Part shown: positions 24,942 through 34,134 of the stretch, one piece after another
Layout: every line of letters starts with the position of its first letter
How positions within the stretch are numbered: the stretch's first letter is position 1
Source of the DNA: Novosphingopyxis sp965218915
Lineage (GTDB): Bacteria > Pseudomonadota > Alphaproteobacteria > Sphingomonadales > Sphingomonadaceae
DNA length: 64,000 nt
Assembly (NCBI RefSeq): GCF_965218915.1
Contig: NZ_OZ244708.1
Coordinates: forward strand, 1,116,001 to 1,180,000
Direction of reading: 5' to 3'
The notes under the pieces: model-generated
The model's input: only the letters and a program-made list of their open reading frames with translations
Database searches by the model: none
What the model was told of the DNA's origin: nothing
Made by a program: the position numbers and the translations under genes

Positions 24942-27074
24942 TCACAGCGACAGCCGCAAACTCACCCGAATGTCGCGCCCGGCGAGCGGAGCATAATCCT
25001 TGAGGAAGCTGGCGTGGCGCCGCGCGGTCACGTCGAAGATGTTGTTCGCGGACAGGATCAGGCTGGTGCGGTTGTCCGGACCGAACGGCTTGTAGGCGAT
25101 CGACGCGTTGACGCGCGTGAAATCGTCGGTCGGGGTCTCGATCGCCGCCACGCGGGTCTGCTGCGTGCTGTATTCGCCTTCGATCCGGCCGGTGAGAACA
25201 TCCGACTGCGCTTCGATGCCGCCCAATAGTCGCAGCGGGGGGATACGCGGCGCGGGACCGACGTCGACGATGGTCGCGTGGACATAATCGGCCAGCCCGT
25301 CGACGTTGACCGCATAATCTCCGAACTGCGCCAGCCGCGCCGATCCCTCGACCTCGAAGCCATAATAACGCGCCTCGGCCTGATTGAACTGGAACACGGG
25401 GAGGCCATCCTCCAGTTCTCCGGTCTGCTGATCGTAGATGAAATCGTCGAACCAGTTATAATAGCCGGACAACGACAGGCTGTAGCCTGCGCCGGAACCG
25501 CGCAACGAGGCTTCGAGACCTTTGCTGCGCTCCTTCTTGAACGTCGGATCGCCGATCTCGAACGCCTGCGTGCCGGCGTGCGGGCCGTTGGGATAGAGCT
25601 CCTCGGCCGCGGGCGCGCGCTCGGTATAGGAGCCGCTGAGGCCGATGCGCCAGCCGTCGAAGATGCCGTAGCTCGCGCCGAGCGAACCCGAATAGGCGTT
25701 GAAGGTGCGGTTGATATCGCCATTGCCGAGGTCATCGTCAGCAAAGGCATCCACCGTGCTGTGCTCATAGCGTCCGCCGGCTTCGGCGCGCAGGGGGCCG
25801 AGGTCGAAGCTTTGCAACGTGAAAATGCCATATTGCTGCGTCCGGTTGCGGGGCAGGAATTTTTCCTCGCCGACCACGTTGAAATCGCGCACGAGCAATT
25901 GCCCGCCGATCGCGCCTTCCCAGCTGCCGCGTTTCGCCTGGACCAGCTCCAGCCGTGTCTCGATGCCTTGATTGAAGAAGCTGGTGCCGATCTCGCCGGT
26001 GTCTTCGAGTTCGTCGTGGCGGTAATCGGCGAAACCGGCGCGCAGCTTGATCCTATCGAGAAAACCGCCGCCGGTATCGACTTCGGCGCGCAAATCGGCG
26101 CGGGTCTGTTTGACGTCGAGCGTAACCATTTCGGCTTCCTCGCCGGGGCTCAGAGCGTAGCGAACCGGGACGCCGTAAAGGCTGTCGTAACGGTTCACCG
26201 AAAATCCGATGCTGCCGCCATCGTCGATGAACGCGAGGCCCGCGGCAAGATCCGATGTTTCGGAGGCGCTGTTGGGAAGCTTGCCGCGCAGGTTCGCGAG
26301 CGCCGCGATCTCGGGATCGTCGCTTGCCACCGCTTGGGCGCGCAGGGCCGGCGAGAGGATAAAACCGCCGGTCTCCAGATCGCCGGTCCTGGTGTAGCTG
26401 GCATCGGCATGGGCGACGAAGCGACCGCCGACCGGGACATCGACCGAGCCGGAGACCGAGCGTTCGTCCGACGCGCTGCCATAGGTGGCGATGCCGTCCG
26501 CGTGGACCGGCTCGTCCGGCACGCGGCGGGGGATGCGGCTGTCGATCACGTTGACCACGCCGCCGATCGCCGACGAACCGTAGAGCAGGGCCGAGGGGCC
26601 GCGCAGCACCTCGATCCGGTCGGCGGTCAGCGGGTTGATGACGACGGCATGGTCGACGCTGGTGTTCGAAACGTCGAAGCTGCCGATGCCGTCGGTCAGC
26701 ACGCGCACCCGTTCGCCTTGGAAACCGCGCAGGATCGGGCGCGACGCGTTGGGACCGAAGGAGGTCGCCGAGACGCCGGGCTGGCGCTCCAGCGTCTCGC
26801 CGATGGTCGGCTTGAGATCGCGGGTCAGCTCGACGCCGGTGAGTACCGAGGTGCCCGACAGCACGTCGAGCCGGTTGCGCTGGAACGGGGCGGTGACGAT
26901 GATTTCCTCGGACGGATCATAATGATAGGAATCGTCCTGATCCGAAGTCGTGGTTTGAGGGGCACCTGGGGCGGGCGGGGCCACGGAGGGCGGAGTTTGC
27001 TGGGCAAAGGCGGCGGCCGGGATCAGGATCGAGGCCAGGGCGGTGCAGGCCCGGAAGCGGGAGAGGTTCATCAT
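24942..27074 (-). CDS. TonB-dependent outer-membrane receptor (ZnuD-like)
   Basis: The 710-residue protein has a signal peptide (ALASILIPAAAFA), a TonB-box-like EEIIVTAP, a plug domain (TIGETLERQPGVSATSFG, ILRGFQGERVRVLTDGIG, RIEVLRGPSALLYGSSAIGG) and a 22-strand-type barrel ending in RDIRVSLRLSL. The plug and the YRHDELEDTGEIGTSFFN strand recall ZnuD zinc receptors, but this rests on memory of the family and the ligand is not proven. It is monocistronic on the minus strand. A near-palindromic site lies about 50 bp upstream. Confidence 0.88.
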   Translation of the reverse strand: MMNLSRFRACTALASILIPAAAFAQQTPPSVAPPAPGAPQTTTSDQDDSYHYDPSEEIIVTAPFQRNRLDVLSGTSVLTGVELTRDLKPTIGETLERQPGVSATSFGPNASRPILRGFQGERVRVLTDGIGSFDVSNTSVDHAVVINPLTADRIEVLRGPSALLYGSSAIGGVVNVIDSRIPRRVPDEPVHADGIATYGSASDERSVSGSVDVPVGGRFVAHADASYTRTGDLETGGFILSPALRAQAVASDDPEIAALANLRGKLPNSASETSDLAAGLAFIDDGGSIGFSVNRYDSLYGVPVRYALSPGEEAEMVTLDVKQTRADLRAEVDTGGGFLDRIKLRAGFADYRHDELEDTGEIGTSFFNQGIETRLELVQAKRGSWEGAIGGQLLVRDFNVVGEEKFLPRNRTQQYGIFTLQSFDLGPLRAEAGGRYEHSTVDAFADDDLGNGDINRTFNAYSGSLGASYGIFDGWRIGLSGSYTERAPAAEELYPNGPHAGTQAFEIGDPTFKKERSKGLEASLRGSGAGYSLSLSGYYNWFDDFIYDQQTGELEDGLPVFQFNQAEARYYGFEVEGSARLAQFGDYAVNVDGLADYVHATIVDVGPAPRIPPLRLLGGIEAQSDVLTGRIEGEYSTQQTRVAAIETPTDDFTRVNASIAYKPFGPDNRTSLILSANNIFDVTARRHASFLKDYAPLAGRDIRVSLRLSL

Positions 27075-27120
27075 ATGCCCTTTGGCTGTGAGTGAGAAAT
27101 CTCGCTCCGGCTAAGAGAGA

Positions 27121-27137
27121 TGTTACAACGTTACAAG
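27121..27137 (-). promoter_or_regulatory. Candidate operator upstream of the TonB-dependent receptor
   Basis: TGTTACAACGTTACA is a 6-3-6 near-palindrome with one mismatched pair; on the minus strand it can also be read as two TTGTAAC heptamers. It lies about 50-60 bp upstream of the receptor start, where a repressor would act. Its TGTTA-N5-TTACA shape resembles Zur-type boxes of alphaproteobacteria, but the match is loose. Confidence 0.25.
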
Positions 27138-27303
27138 TAAGAAATGCCGGATTAGGGACGAACGGACGTGCTAAAACGATGAACCGCATGCTGGGTTTGT
27201 TTTAGCTACCGCATTTACATTCGTCATTGCGAGGAGGCCCGGATTTATCCGGGCTGACGCGGCAATTCATGGGCACGGCAGCGCTACACCGCCCTGGAGG
27301 CGC

Positions 27304-27552
27304 CTATCGCTTCGCGGGAGTTGCCGTGGGCCTGGCCGCCGGGCTAGTTTCCAAAGGCCGATTGACCCGAATGTCGGCGTCGACCGACTTCATCTGCGCG
27401 GCCAAGTCGGCGTCGAGCTGCTTGGCACGGGCCTCGATCTCTTCCGCGGTCCGGTCATATTGCTCGTCGAAATCGGGTTCTTGCTCGCACGCCCCGAGCA
27501 GCGCCGACGCGGCGAGCAACAGCATGACGGACGGCACCGCGCGGCGCATCAA
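27304..27552 (-). CDS. Small predicted lipoprotein
   Basis: The 82-residue protein starts with a signal ending in the lipobox LLGAC, then an acidic, probably helical segment (DEQYDRTAEEIEARAKQLDADL) and a Pro/Ala tail. The ATG overlaps the tamB stop by 4 bp, so it is very likely translated with tamB. I recognise no domain. Its position suggests a link to TamA/TamB function or simply co-expression. Confidence 0.75.
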   Translation of the reverse strand: MMRRAVPSVMLLLAASALLGACEQEPDFDEQYDRTAEEIEARAKQLDADLAAQMKSVDADIRVNRPLETSPAARPTATPAKR

Positions 27553-30500
27553 TAATCCTTTTTATACTGCACGTTCACGTTGGACTGGCCGAAACTGCCG
27601 AAGCTGCTGAGGACCGACAGGAATGGCGTCAGCGTCACCTCGAGCTGGGTGGCGGTGAAGCCGCGCGCGTCGGTGATGATCTCGATATAGACGTCGTCGG
27701 TCAGATATTTGCCCGCGGCCAGCGCGGTGCCCCGCCCGGTGGCTTCGTCTCCGCCCAATATCCGCAACCGGTCGATGCCGGTCGCCGCCTGCAGTTCGCC
27801 GAGCGGATTGAACCCGCCACCGCCGCCGCGCAGGCTGTTGAGCGAGGAGGCGAGCTGGACCGCCTGGATCGCCGACAGATTGGCGACCGAACTGCCGAAC
27901 AGGATGCGGCTGATAATCTCGTCCTGCGGCAGCGCCGGCGTGGAGGTGAAGGCGATCTGCGGGTTCTGCGCGCGGCCGGTGACGTTGAGGATCGCGGTGA
28001 CCCCGTCGACATCGGACTGCGCGGCGATCTTGATCGTCGGATTGGTCAGCGCCCCACCGCTAAAAGTGATGAGGCCTTCGGTCAGCTCGAAGCTGTTGCC
28101 GGCGAAGCCATAGGTGCCGCGCACCAACGAGACCTGGCCGCCGATCACGGGGTTGGCGGTGGTGCCGGTGATCCGGAGGTCGGTCGCCCATTCGGACTCC
28201 AGTCCCATGCCGGAGATGTATATCTGATCGTCGGCCTTGATGGTGACCGCGAGATCGAACACCGTCGGCAAGCCCGCCCCGGGCTCCGCGTCTCCGGTGA
28301 TCTTCTGCCGGCCCAGCGGCGGCTTGCGGCGCACGCCGGTCAGCACCGGAACCTGCGGACCACCCTGGCGGATGATCTTGTAGCGGGTTTCGGGCAGCTC
28401 GATTGTGCCCGCGATCCGCGCGTTCGAACCGGGCTGGTTGGTGATCCGGATCTGACCCGTCGCGGTCGAGGAGATGTTGTCGCTGCGCGCCAGCCGCGCG
28501 TCGTCGAGCTTCAGCTGCAGATCGAGCGGGAAGCCCTTGTCGGCACTCAGGCTGACATAGCCCGATCCCTGCACGCTGCCGTCGCCCGCCACCGCGCGCA
28601 GCGTATCGAGCTGGAACCGGTCGTTGCTGAAGGTGCCCGCCAGCTTCATCTGGCTGAGCCGCGTGCCGTAGACCTCGTTCTCATACGTCAGATCGTTGGC
28701 CCGTACGAGGCCATTCAGCTGCGGAGCCTGGACGCGCCCGCCGAAATCCGCGGCCAATCCGATCGCGCCCTTCAGCGTCTGATCGGGCACCGCGGCGAAG
28801 CTGAACAATGTACTGGCGGGGCCGTTATAGCGGATGCCGCCGCCGAGCGGCGCCGCGAGCACGCGCGTGGTCCAGCTGCCGTTTCCGGGCGGCAGCGGGG
28901 TCAGCGTGGCGACCATCCGGCCAATCACGGTCGATCCCTGCCGCAGCACCGCGCGCGCGTCGCCGCCGCTGGGCAGCAATTTGCCGACGAAGTTGATGTC
29001 GATCGGCGTGGACACCGCCGACAGGCTGGTGCGCGTGAAGCGGTCGATCTTGAGCCGCGCATCGGCGCGCGGGAAGCTGCCGTCGGCGGGCTGGCTGAAA
29101 TCGAGGCTGCCGTTGGCCTTGCCGCCGAGCCCAAGGCCGGGAGAAATGGTGTTGGCGATCGAGAGGTCGACATTGTTGAGCCGGCTCTGCAGCTCCAGCG
29201 CCGTGCCGTAATTCCCGGCCAGCTGCAACGAACCGCTCGATAGCAGGATGGTAACCGGCTGCAGGCGATAATTGCCGTTGCCGGGAATGATCCGCGCCGG
29301 GCTCTTGGTTTTGAAATCGATGCTGTTGGCGCGCCCGTTCAGTGCCACCCGCCAGAGGTCGGGTTTCAGATCGGCGTTGCCGGCAATGCGAAAGGGCACG
29401 CCGTTGCGCCCTTCGGCGTACAGCTTCGCGGTGCCGTTACCGCCCTGATAATTCACCTTGGCGCGCGCGGCATTGATGCTGAGTTCGCCGTAATTGGTGT
29501 TGGCGAACTGGACGTCGGCGACCACCGAAGGCTGCGCGTAGAGCGTGACCGTGGCATCGATGATCGCGCGGCCGATGCTGACGTTGTATTTGCCCGGCAG
29601 CCTGGCGTTGTTGGCGCGCGCGTCGATCACCGCCTGCTGGACGCCCGATACCGAGGCGAGCTGAACGACGCCGTTGATGCCCGAGCCGTTGGCGTTGAGG
29701 CGGCCGGCGAAGGGTCCCGCCGCGGTTTGCCGCACGCGCCCGTCGAACGCGATCCCGGCAAAATTGGCCTTGGCGATGTCGATCGTCAGCGCGCCGCCGG
29801 TAATGACGGTTAGGTCCGCGTCGAACGGACCGTAGTCGGTATCGCCATTGGCGATCACCGCATAGCCGGCGCCGCCGCCCTTCACCCGTGCCTTGAAATT
29901 GGCGAGGCCGATGCCGAAGCCGGGCTGGTCGGCGGTGAGCACGGCGGTGGGGTTGGTCAGCGTACCGGTGAGTTGCAGCCCGAGTGGGCCATATTGGCGC
30001 GACACGCCTTGGCCGGAAAAGGCGATCTGCCCGTCCGGCGAATAGCTGCCCGACCCGCCGGTCAGGCGGAAGGCGGGCGAGGCGACGTTGAGATTGCGCA
30101 ACCGCGCCACGCCATCGCTGCCGAACGCGAAATCGGTCGACACCAGCGTGTTGCCGCCGAGGAAATCCTTGGCGCTTTGGTTGAAGATCTGGGTCGATCG
30201 CACGCGGATCTTGCCGCCGAGCGTGAAGCCGCCCTGGTTGTTGGCTTTGAGATCGGCCTGCGTGTTGATGTTGAAGATGCCGACGCTCTCGATCCGGTAA
30301 TTGTTGAGCTGGCCTTGCAGCGCGCCGGTGTAGAGCCCGGTCGACATGTCGGCGAGGATCAGCGCCTCGCCCTGCAATCGGTCCGATCGGATGCGCAGAT
30401 TGTCGCTGAGGATGCGCGGGCCGTCGACCGCGATATCGCCGCTGAGCCGCACGTTGGTGAGCAGCTCGCCCGCGGTCGCGTTCAGCCCGGTGATCCGGGC

Positions 30501-31805
30501 GGCGCTGGCGTTGACGGGGATCAGGATACGGTCCGCGTCGACCCTCGCCGCGCCCTCGGCGACAAGCCGTTCGACCACGATATCGTTGAAGCCGAGCGCC
30601 GCGGCGTTGAGCTTGTAGGCGACGGCCGGCGTGCGGAAATCGCCGTCGAGCACCAGATTGGCGCGGATGCCCCTGCCGTTCAGATTCTCGGCCAGGGTCG
30701 AGGGCTTGTTGAGCAGAAAGTCGAGCTTGAACCCGTCGAACTCATTCTTGCCCAGATCGATCAGCCCGTTGGCGGCGAGCGCGAAATTATCCGACGAGAC
30801 GGTGCCCTTCAGGTCGTAGCGGCTGTTGTCGACCTTGGTGGTGAGATCGATCCGGGTGAGGGGCGAGAGCAGCGCCTTGGTCGGGCCGGTCATCAGCAGG
30901 CCGGGATTGGTGTCGCCGCGCACGCGGAAAGTCCCGTCACGCGCCGCCAGATCGACCGCCGCGATCCGATCGCCGCCCAGATTGGCGAGCAGCTTGCCGT
31001 CCCAGCGCTGCCAGTCGCCCGCGCCCTTCAGCTGCGCGCGGATCGGCTGCTGCAGATTGGTGAAGCTGGCGACCAGACCATCGGCCGGGGCGCTGAGATC
31101 GAGATCGATGGCGAGCCTGTTCTGCTCGGGCGCCGCGTCGAGCTTGACCTGCACCACGTCGCCGCCCGCCAGGCCCTGCTGGCGCAGCGTCTTGGCGTTG
31201 AGCATCAGCTTGGCGACCTGGTTCTTGATGGCGACGCTGCCGGCGAGCGAGGCGATGCTGCGCTTGCCCGCCACCGGCTCTTCGAGGATGAGCTGCTGGA
31301 CGTTCAATTTGTCGACATTGATATCGAAGCCCGGCAGCAGCGGCGCGTTCTGGTCTTCCGACGGGATCAGTTCGGGCAGGCGCATCAGCCGCACCTGCGG
31401 CGATTCGAGCGCGTGAACGTCTAGCAAATTCCGCGTCGCGAAGTTCAACGGGCTCCAGTCGACGCGTACCCTCGGCGAAGTGGCGAACACGCCCTTCGGA
31501 TCGCGCAGGGTGAGGCCGACGATCGTCAAGTCGCCGTAGAGCGAGCCGTCGATCCGATCGATATCGATGTCGAGGCCGGAGGCGAGTTCGAGATTGTTGA
31601 TCTGCTTGACCGCGAAGCTGCGGCCCGGCGCGGTGTTGAGGCCGATGACGATCAGGACGACCAGCACCAGTAGCACAGCAACGGCGATGCCGAGCCATTT
31701 GACGATCTTCAGCGCGACATGGCGCCCGCGATGGTCATGCGTATCGGAATACTGCTCCGTCACCGTTTCGGTCCCGACCGGTTCCATGGCGCCCTCTTCG
31801 GCCAT
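27549..31805 (-). CDS. tamB: Translocation and assembly module subunit TamB
   Basis: The 1418-residue protein belongs to the AsmA-like bridge proteins. It has one N-terminal inner-membrane helix (WLGIAVAVLLVLVVLIVIGL, about residues 34-53), a very long periplasmic beta-rich stretch, and a C-terminal TamB/DUF490 domain (VFDLAVTIKADDQIYISGMG, VIGGQVSLVRGTYGFAGNSF, FLSVLSSFGSFGQSNVNVQY). TamB pairs with TamA and is implicated in outer-membrane protein insertion and lipid transport across the periplasm. Start and stop overlap its neighbours (TamA stop, lipoprotein start). Confidence 0.93.
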   Translation of the reverse strand: MAEEGAMEPVGTETVTEQYSDTHDHRGRHVALKIVKWLGIAVAVLLVLVVLIVIGLNTAPGRSFAVKQINNLELASGLDIDIDRIDGSLYGDLTIVGLTLRDPKGVFATSPRVRVDWSPLNFATRNLLDVHALESPQVRLMRLPELIPSEDQNAPLLPGFDINVDKLNVQQLILEEPVAGKRSIASLAGSVAIKNQVAKLMLNAKTLRQQGLAGGDVVQVKLDAAPEQNRLAIDLDLSAPADGLVASFTNLQQPIRAQLKGAGDWQRWDGKLLANLGGDRIAAVDLAARDGTFRVRGDTNPGLLMTGPTKALLSPLTRIDLTTKVDNSRYDLKGTVSSDNFALAANGLIDLGKNEFDGFKLDFLLNKPSTLAENLNGRGIRANLVLDGDFRTPAVAYKLNAAALGFNDIVVERLVAEGAARVDADRILIPVNASAARITGLNATAGELLTNVRLSGDIAVDGPRILSDNLRIRSDRLQGEALILADMSTGLYTGALQGQLNNYRIESVGIFNINTQADLKANNQGGFTLGGKIRVRSTQIFNQSAKDFLGGNTLVSTDFAFGSDGVARLRNLNVASPAFRLTGGSGSYSPDGQIAFSGQGVSRQYGPLGLQLTGTLTNPTAVLTADQPGFGIGLANFKARVKGGGAGYAVIANGDTDYGPFDADLTVITGGALTIDIAKANFAGIAFDGRVRQTAAGPFAGRLNANGSGINGVVQLASVSGVQQAVIDARANNARLPGKYNVSIGRAIIDATVTLYAQPSVVADVQFANTNYGELSINAARAKVNYQGGNGTAKLYAEGRNGVPFRIAGNADLKPDLWRVALNGRANSIDFKTKSPARIIPGNGNYRLQPVTILLSSGSLQLAGNYGTALELQSRLNNVDLSIANTISPGLGLGGKANGSLDFSQPADGSFPRADARLKIDRFTRTSLSAVSTPIDINFVGKLLPSGGDARAVLRQGSTVIGRMVATLTPLPPGNGSWTTRVLAAPLGGGIRYNGPASTLFSFAAVPDQTLKGAIGLAADFGGRVQAPQLNGLVRANDLTYENEVYGTRLSQMKLAGTFSNDRFQLDTLRAVAGDGSVQGSGYVSLSADKGFPLDLQLKLDDARLARSDNISSTATGQIRITNQPGSNARIAGTIELPETRYKIIRQGGPQVPVLTGVRRKPPLGRQKITGDAEPGAGLPTVFDLAVTIKADDQIYISGMGLESEWATDLRITGTTANPVIGGQVSLVRGTYGFAGNSFELTEGLITFSGGALTNPTIKIAAQSDVDGVTAILNVTGRAQNPQIAFTSTPALPQDEIISRILFGSSVANLSAIQAVQLASSLNSLRGGGGGFNPLGELQAATGIDRLRILGGDEATGRGTALAAGKYLTDDVYIEIITDARGFTATQLEVTLTPFLSVLSSFGSFGQSNVNVQYKKDY

Positions 31806-34060
31806 CAGAAGGCCTGCCCGATCGACACATAGACCGAGACGATGCTCTCATTGGGTTGGCGGTTCAGCGGCGTCGCGACGTCGAGGCGGAACGGCCCGAA
31901 ATTGGTGTAGAAACGCCCGCCGATGCCGACGCCGTAGCGCAGGTCGCTGCCCTTGGGCAGCACGCTGTCATAGACCTGCCCCGCATCGGCGAACGCGACG
32001 ACGCCGAAATTGCCGAACCGATAGCGCCCCTCGATCGCGGCTTCGTTGATGCTGCGGCCTCCGATCGGGCGGCCGTTGGGATCCTTGGGACCGAGCTGCT
32101 GATAACCGAAGCCGCGCACCGATCCGCCGCCGCCGGCATAATAGCGCCGCGACGGGGCGAGGTCGTCGCGGTCGATTCCCGGGATCGACCCGGCGCGCAC
32201 GCGGCCCGCCAGCACGAAGCTGTCGCCGAAGGGATAATAGGCGCTGCCTTCGATCAGGGCGCGCGCGTAGGTCCGCGTACCGTCGTTCAGCGCGACCTCG
32301 GGCGAAAGCCGCGCGGTCAGGCGGTAGCCCTTGGTCGGGTTGAGCAGATCGTCGGACCGGTCGAACGTCACCTGGCCGGGCAGCGCAGCGATGAAATACA
32401 GCTCCTTCTCGCGCGCGCCGAGCGGCTCGTTATAGCCCTCTTCATAGGAGCCGACGAGTTCGAAGCCGTAGCTGTAGGTCAGCGGCTTCTGCCAGATCGG
32501 CGTCGAATCGTAGGAGATGCGCCCGGCCAGCCGACCGGTCAGCGCGTTATACGCGTCGAAGTCGCTGCGCGCGGCGTTGAGCGTCAGTTCGACGGTGCGG
32601 TCTCGCTTGCCCGCATTGGAACGGCGAAAGGTGACGCCCGCGCCCTGTTCCTGCGTGCCCGCGACGGCGCTCGCGATCAGCGCGCCTTCCGGCGGGAACA
32701 GGTTGCGATGCTGCCAGCTGCCCTCGACGCGGAAGCCCTGGCCCGTGCCATAGCCCGCGCCGCCCGAGATGGTGCGCGGCGGACCGGCGTCCTGCACCAC
32801 TTGCAAGTTGACATATTCGGTGCCGTCCGGCCCTGCCTCGCCGGTCTGTTTCGGCTCGACGGTGACCGTGCTGAACAGGCCGGTGGCGACCAGCGCGCTG
32901 CGCAGATCGTCGGTCAGCCGGCTGTCGTAAAGCTGCCCCCGATCGAAGCGCGCGAGCAACTCCACATGCTCGGCGTCAAAGGCGAGATCGCCGCTGGTGG
33001 TGAAGCCCCCGAAGCTCGATCGCGGGCCGGGGGTGATCGGCAGTACATAGGCGCCGGTAACGGGAACCGGATCGAGCAAGATGTCGCGTTGGCCAAGCTT
33101 GAAAAAGGGATAGCCTTGTTGCGGCATCGCGACCGACAGGTTCGCTTCGGCGGCGAGCACCCGCGCCGCGACGATCGGTTCGCCGACTTTTATGCCGAAA
33201 TTCTTGGTCAACAGATCGTCGGGCACCACCGGCGGCGCGTCGAGGTCGATCGAACCGAAGGTGTAACGCTCGCCGGGGCTCACGTTCAGCACAGCCGTGG
33301 CCTTGCCGCCGTTCTGATCGGGCAACTCCAGCGAACCGTTGACGCTGGAATCGTAATAGCCTTCGCTCTCCAATATGCTGACGATCAGGTCCTGATCGCT
33401 GGTCAGCCGCGCCTGCACCTGCGCGGCATTGGCGGCGCTGCCGTCGCCGTCTTCCAGCGCGGACAGATCGGCGAAAAGATCGCCGACATCGACGTCCTCG
33501 ACCTTGTCATTCACCGGTTCGAGCCCGTCGATGCGGTAGGCATATTCGATCTCGACATTCTCGTCGTCGGGCGTTTCGCCCTCGATCGTCACCGGTTCGA
33601 CCTGGAATTCGGACAGCGCCGGTAGCGGCTCCTCGATCGCCGGATCGGTGATCGGCGCGTCGGCCAGCGCTTCCACTGTGTCGCCATCCTGCGCGGCTGG
33701 CAGCGCTTCGGGCGAACCGGCATCGGCGGACGCGGCGCGCTGCTCGGCTTCGGCCTCCAGCGCATCCTGGCGCGCCTGAAAATCCTCCATCGATTCGAGC
33801 GGAGCGTTCATCTCCGGGTCGAGTTCGGGCACGACCTGCTCGAACTCCTCGTCGGAGATGATCGGCTCGTCGCGGTCCTGATTTTCGGGCGATGCCGCCG
33901 CGGAAGCGTCCGGATCGGCGGGTGTCGCTTGGGCATCGTCGGACCGCCCCTCGTCTTGCAGTGCGAGGAGACCGGTCGGCGCGATGGCGATAGCGCAGGC
34001 AATCGCATATTTAAAGGGGCGACATGCGCCCTCGCCGTGATACACCGGCACCGACCTCAC
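31805..34060 (-). CDS. tamA: TamA, BamA-family outer-membrane protein
   Basis: The protein of about 750 residues has POTRA repeats (for example DDLLTKNFGIKVGEPIVAARV) and an Omp85 barrel containing VRGFGYQQLGPKD, the VRGF motif of the lid loop, ending in ESIVSVYVSIGQAF with the terminal Phe typical of BamA-family proteins. Between the signal region (YAIACAIAIAPTGLLA) and the POTRAs lies about 120 residues of acidic low-complexity sequence, which E. coli TamA lacks. The start is uncertain: GTG at 34060 or a GTG a few codons later. It is first in tamA-tamB-lipoprotein and divergent from yihY. Confidence 0.9.
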   Translation of the reverse strand: MRSVPVYHGEGACRPFKYAIACAIAIAPTGLLALQDEGRSDDAQATPADPDASAAASPENQDRDEPIISDEEFEQVVPELDPEMNAPLESMEDFQARQDALEAEAEQRAASADAGSPEALPAAQDGDTVEALADAPITDPAIEEPLPALSEFQVEPVTIEGETPDDENVEIEYAYRIDGLEPVNDKVEDVDVGDLFADLSALEDGDGSAANAAQVQARLTSDQDLIVSILESEGYYDSSVNGSLELPDQNGGKATAVLNVSPGERYTFGSIDLDAPPVVPDDLLTKNFGIKVGEPIVAARVLAAEANLSVAMPQQGYPFFKLGQRDILLDPVPVTGAYVLPITPGPRSSFGGFTTSGDLAFDAEHVELLARFDRGQLYDSRLTDDLRSALVATGLFSTVTVEPKQTGEAGPDGTEYVNLQVVQDAGPPRTISGGAGYGTGQGFRVEGSWQHRNLFPPEGALIASAVAGTQEQGAGVTFRRSNAGKRDRTVELTLNAARSDFDAYNALTGRLAGRISYDSTPIWQKPLTYSYGFELVGSYEEGYNEPLGAREKELYFIAALPGQVTFDRSDDLLNPTKGYRLTARLSPEVALNDGTRTYARALIEGSAYYPFGDSFVLAGRVRAGSIPGIDRDDLAPSRRYYAGGGGSVRGFGYQQLGPKDPNGRPIGGRSINEAAIEGRYRFGNFGVVAFADAGQVYDSVLPKGSDLRYGVGIGGRFYTNFGPFRLDVATPLNRQPNESIVSVYVSIGQAF

Positions 34061-34134
34061 CCCAGATGCGTTGAATTGTGATCCTTAGCATGGGGGTTTG
34101 GCTAGGGCTAAGCGAAAAAGACAGGGAATATGCG

